From: Chromatiaceae bacterium | GTDB taxonomy: Bacteria; Pseudomonadota; Gammaproteobacteria; Chromatiales; Chromatiaceae | Length of the DNA stretch: 7,442 bases | Assembly: GCA_016938795.1 (NCBI GenBank) | Contig: JAFGTZ010000407.1 | Location: 1 to 7,442, forward strand | Reading direction: 5' to 3' | Shown here: in pieces, positions 7,365 to 7,442 of the stretch | How positions within the stretch are numbered: the first letter of the stretch is position 1 | Layout of the letters: every line of letters begins with the position of its first letter | Made by a program: the position numbers and the translations under genes | The notes under the pieces: generated by a model | What the model saw: the letters and a program-made list of their open reading frames with translations, nothing else | The model's database searches: none | What the model was told of the DNA's origin: nothing

Positions 7365-7386
7365 TGACCATCGGCAGCGATGGTCA
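7365..7386 (-). terminator. Second hairpin, adjacent to the first
   Basis: TGACCATCG and CGATGGTCA form a perfect 9-bp stem with a four-base GCAG loop, two bases from the neighbouring 32-base hairpin and 17 bases from the stop of the leftward gene. No T-tract follows on either strand, so it is more likely a 3'-end stabiliser or part of a composite terminator than an independent one. Confidence 0.45.
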
Positions 7387-7403
7387 GGTGCTCAAGGCAA
7401 GGC

Positions 7404-7442
7404 TTACCAGCCCAGGCCCAGATCGAACACCACGGCATGCAC
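7404..7442 (-). CDS. C-terminal end of a leftward gene, possibly an outer-membrane beta-barrel protein (partial)
   Basis: Only the last 12 codons and a TAA stop are inside the window; the gene continues past the right edge. The residues read VHAVVFDLGLGW. The final residue is aromatic, and hydrophobic residues alternate at -3 (L), -5 (L), -7 (F) and -9 (V), which is the C-terminal beta-signal recognised by the BAM complex in outer-membrane proteins. Two hairpins just beyond the stop support a real gene end. With so few residues the family cannot be named, and it may be unrelated to the efflux operon. Confidence 0.45.
   Translation of the reverse strand: MHAVVFDLGLGW

Noticed and set aside
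7193..7438. Minus-strand open frame overlapping the permease end
   Set aside because: It runs through both hairpins and the G4 motif and into the permease; the frame with the beta-barrel-like end and a stop at 7404 is more plausible.
1..7442. CRISPR arrays, tRNA/rRNA genes, insertion sequences, phage or toxin-antitoxin genes
   Set aside because: No spaced direct repeats, cloverleaf sequences, transposase motifs or paired terminal repeats were seen; the HNH gene matches YajD and not a mobile-element nuclease.

Overview
The window is GC-rich (clearly above 60% by eye) chromosomal DNA, most likely from a gammaproteobacterium. The main evidence is a fused RlmKL rRNA methyltransferase and a YajD-type HNH protein, both close to their E. 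coli counterparts. A member of the purple sulfur bacteria (Chromatiales) would fit the composition, but this is a guess and not read from a marker gene.

Layout. Positions 1-235 hold no convincing gene. A yajD-like HNH-domain gene (236-649, +) is followed after about 86 bases by rlmKL (736-2931, +), which encodes the two-domain 23S rRNA guanine methyltransferase. A 16-bp tandem duplication spans the rlmKL stop. The gap to the next gene carries a TTGACG -35-like hexamer and a perfect 9-4-9 inverted repeat. A two-gene efflux operon then runs to position 7274: a periplasmic adaptor (3088-4173) and an RND inner-membrane permease of the HAE1/AcrB type (4170-7274), joined by an ATGA stop/start overlap. 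The last 130 bases between the permease and the right edge hold a pyrimidine tract whose complement is a four-run G-quadruplex motif, then two hairpins in tandem. At the very edge is the tail of a leftward gene whose last residues look like an outer-membrane beta-barrel C-terminus.

How the genes work together. The adaptor and permease should form the inner-membrane and periplasmic part of a tripartite proton-driven pump. No outer-membrane channel gene lies in the operon; the adaptor keeps an AcrA-like R-x3-L-x6-S hairpin-tip motif, so it probably docks to a TolC-family channel encoded elsewhere. YajD and RlmKL are housekeeping-type genes with no evident functional link to the pump.

I did not find a convincing undescribed system. 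The coding content belongs to known families. The most interesting points are non-coding or structural: the operator-like palindrome in front of the pump, the G4 motif plus tandem hairpins between convergent genes, the duplication across the rlmKL stop, and an inverted repeat that encodes the linker between the two RlmKL catalytic halves.
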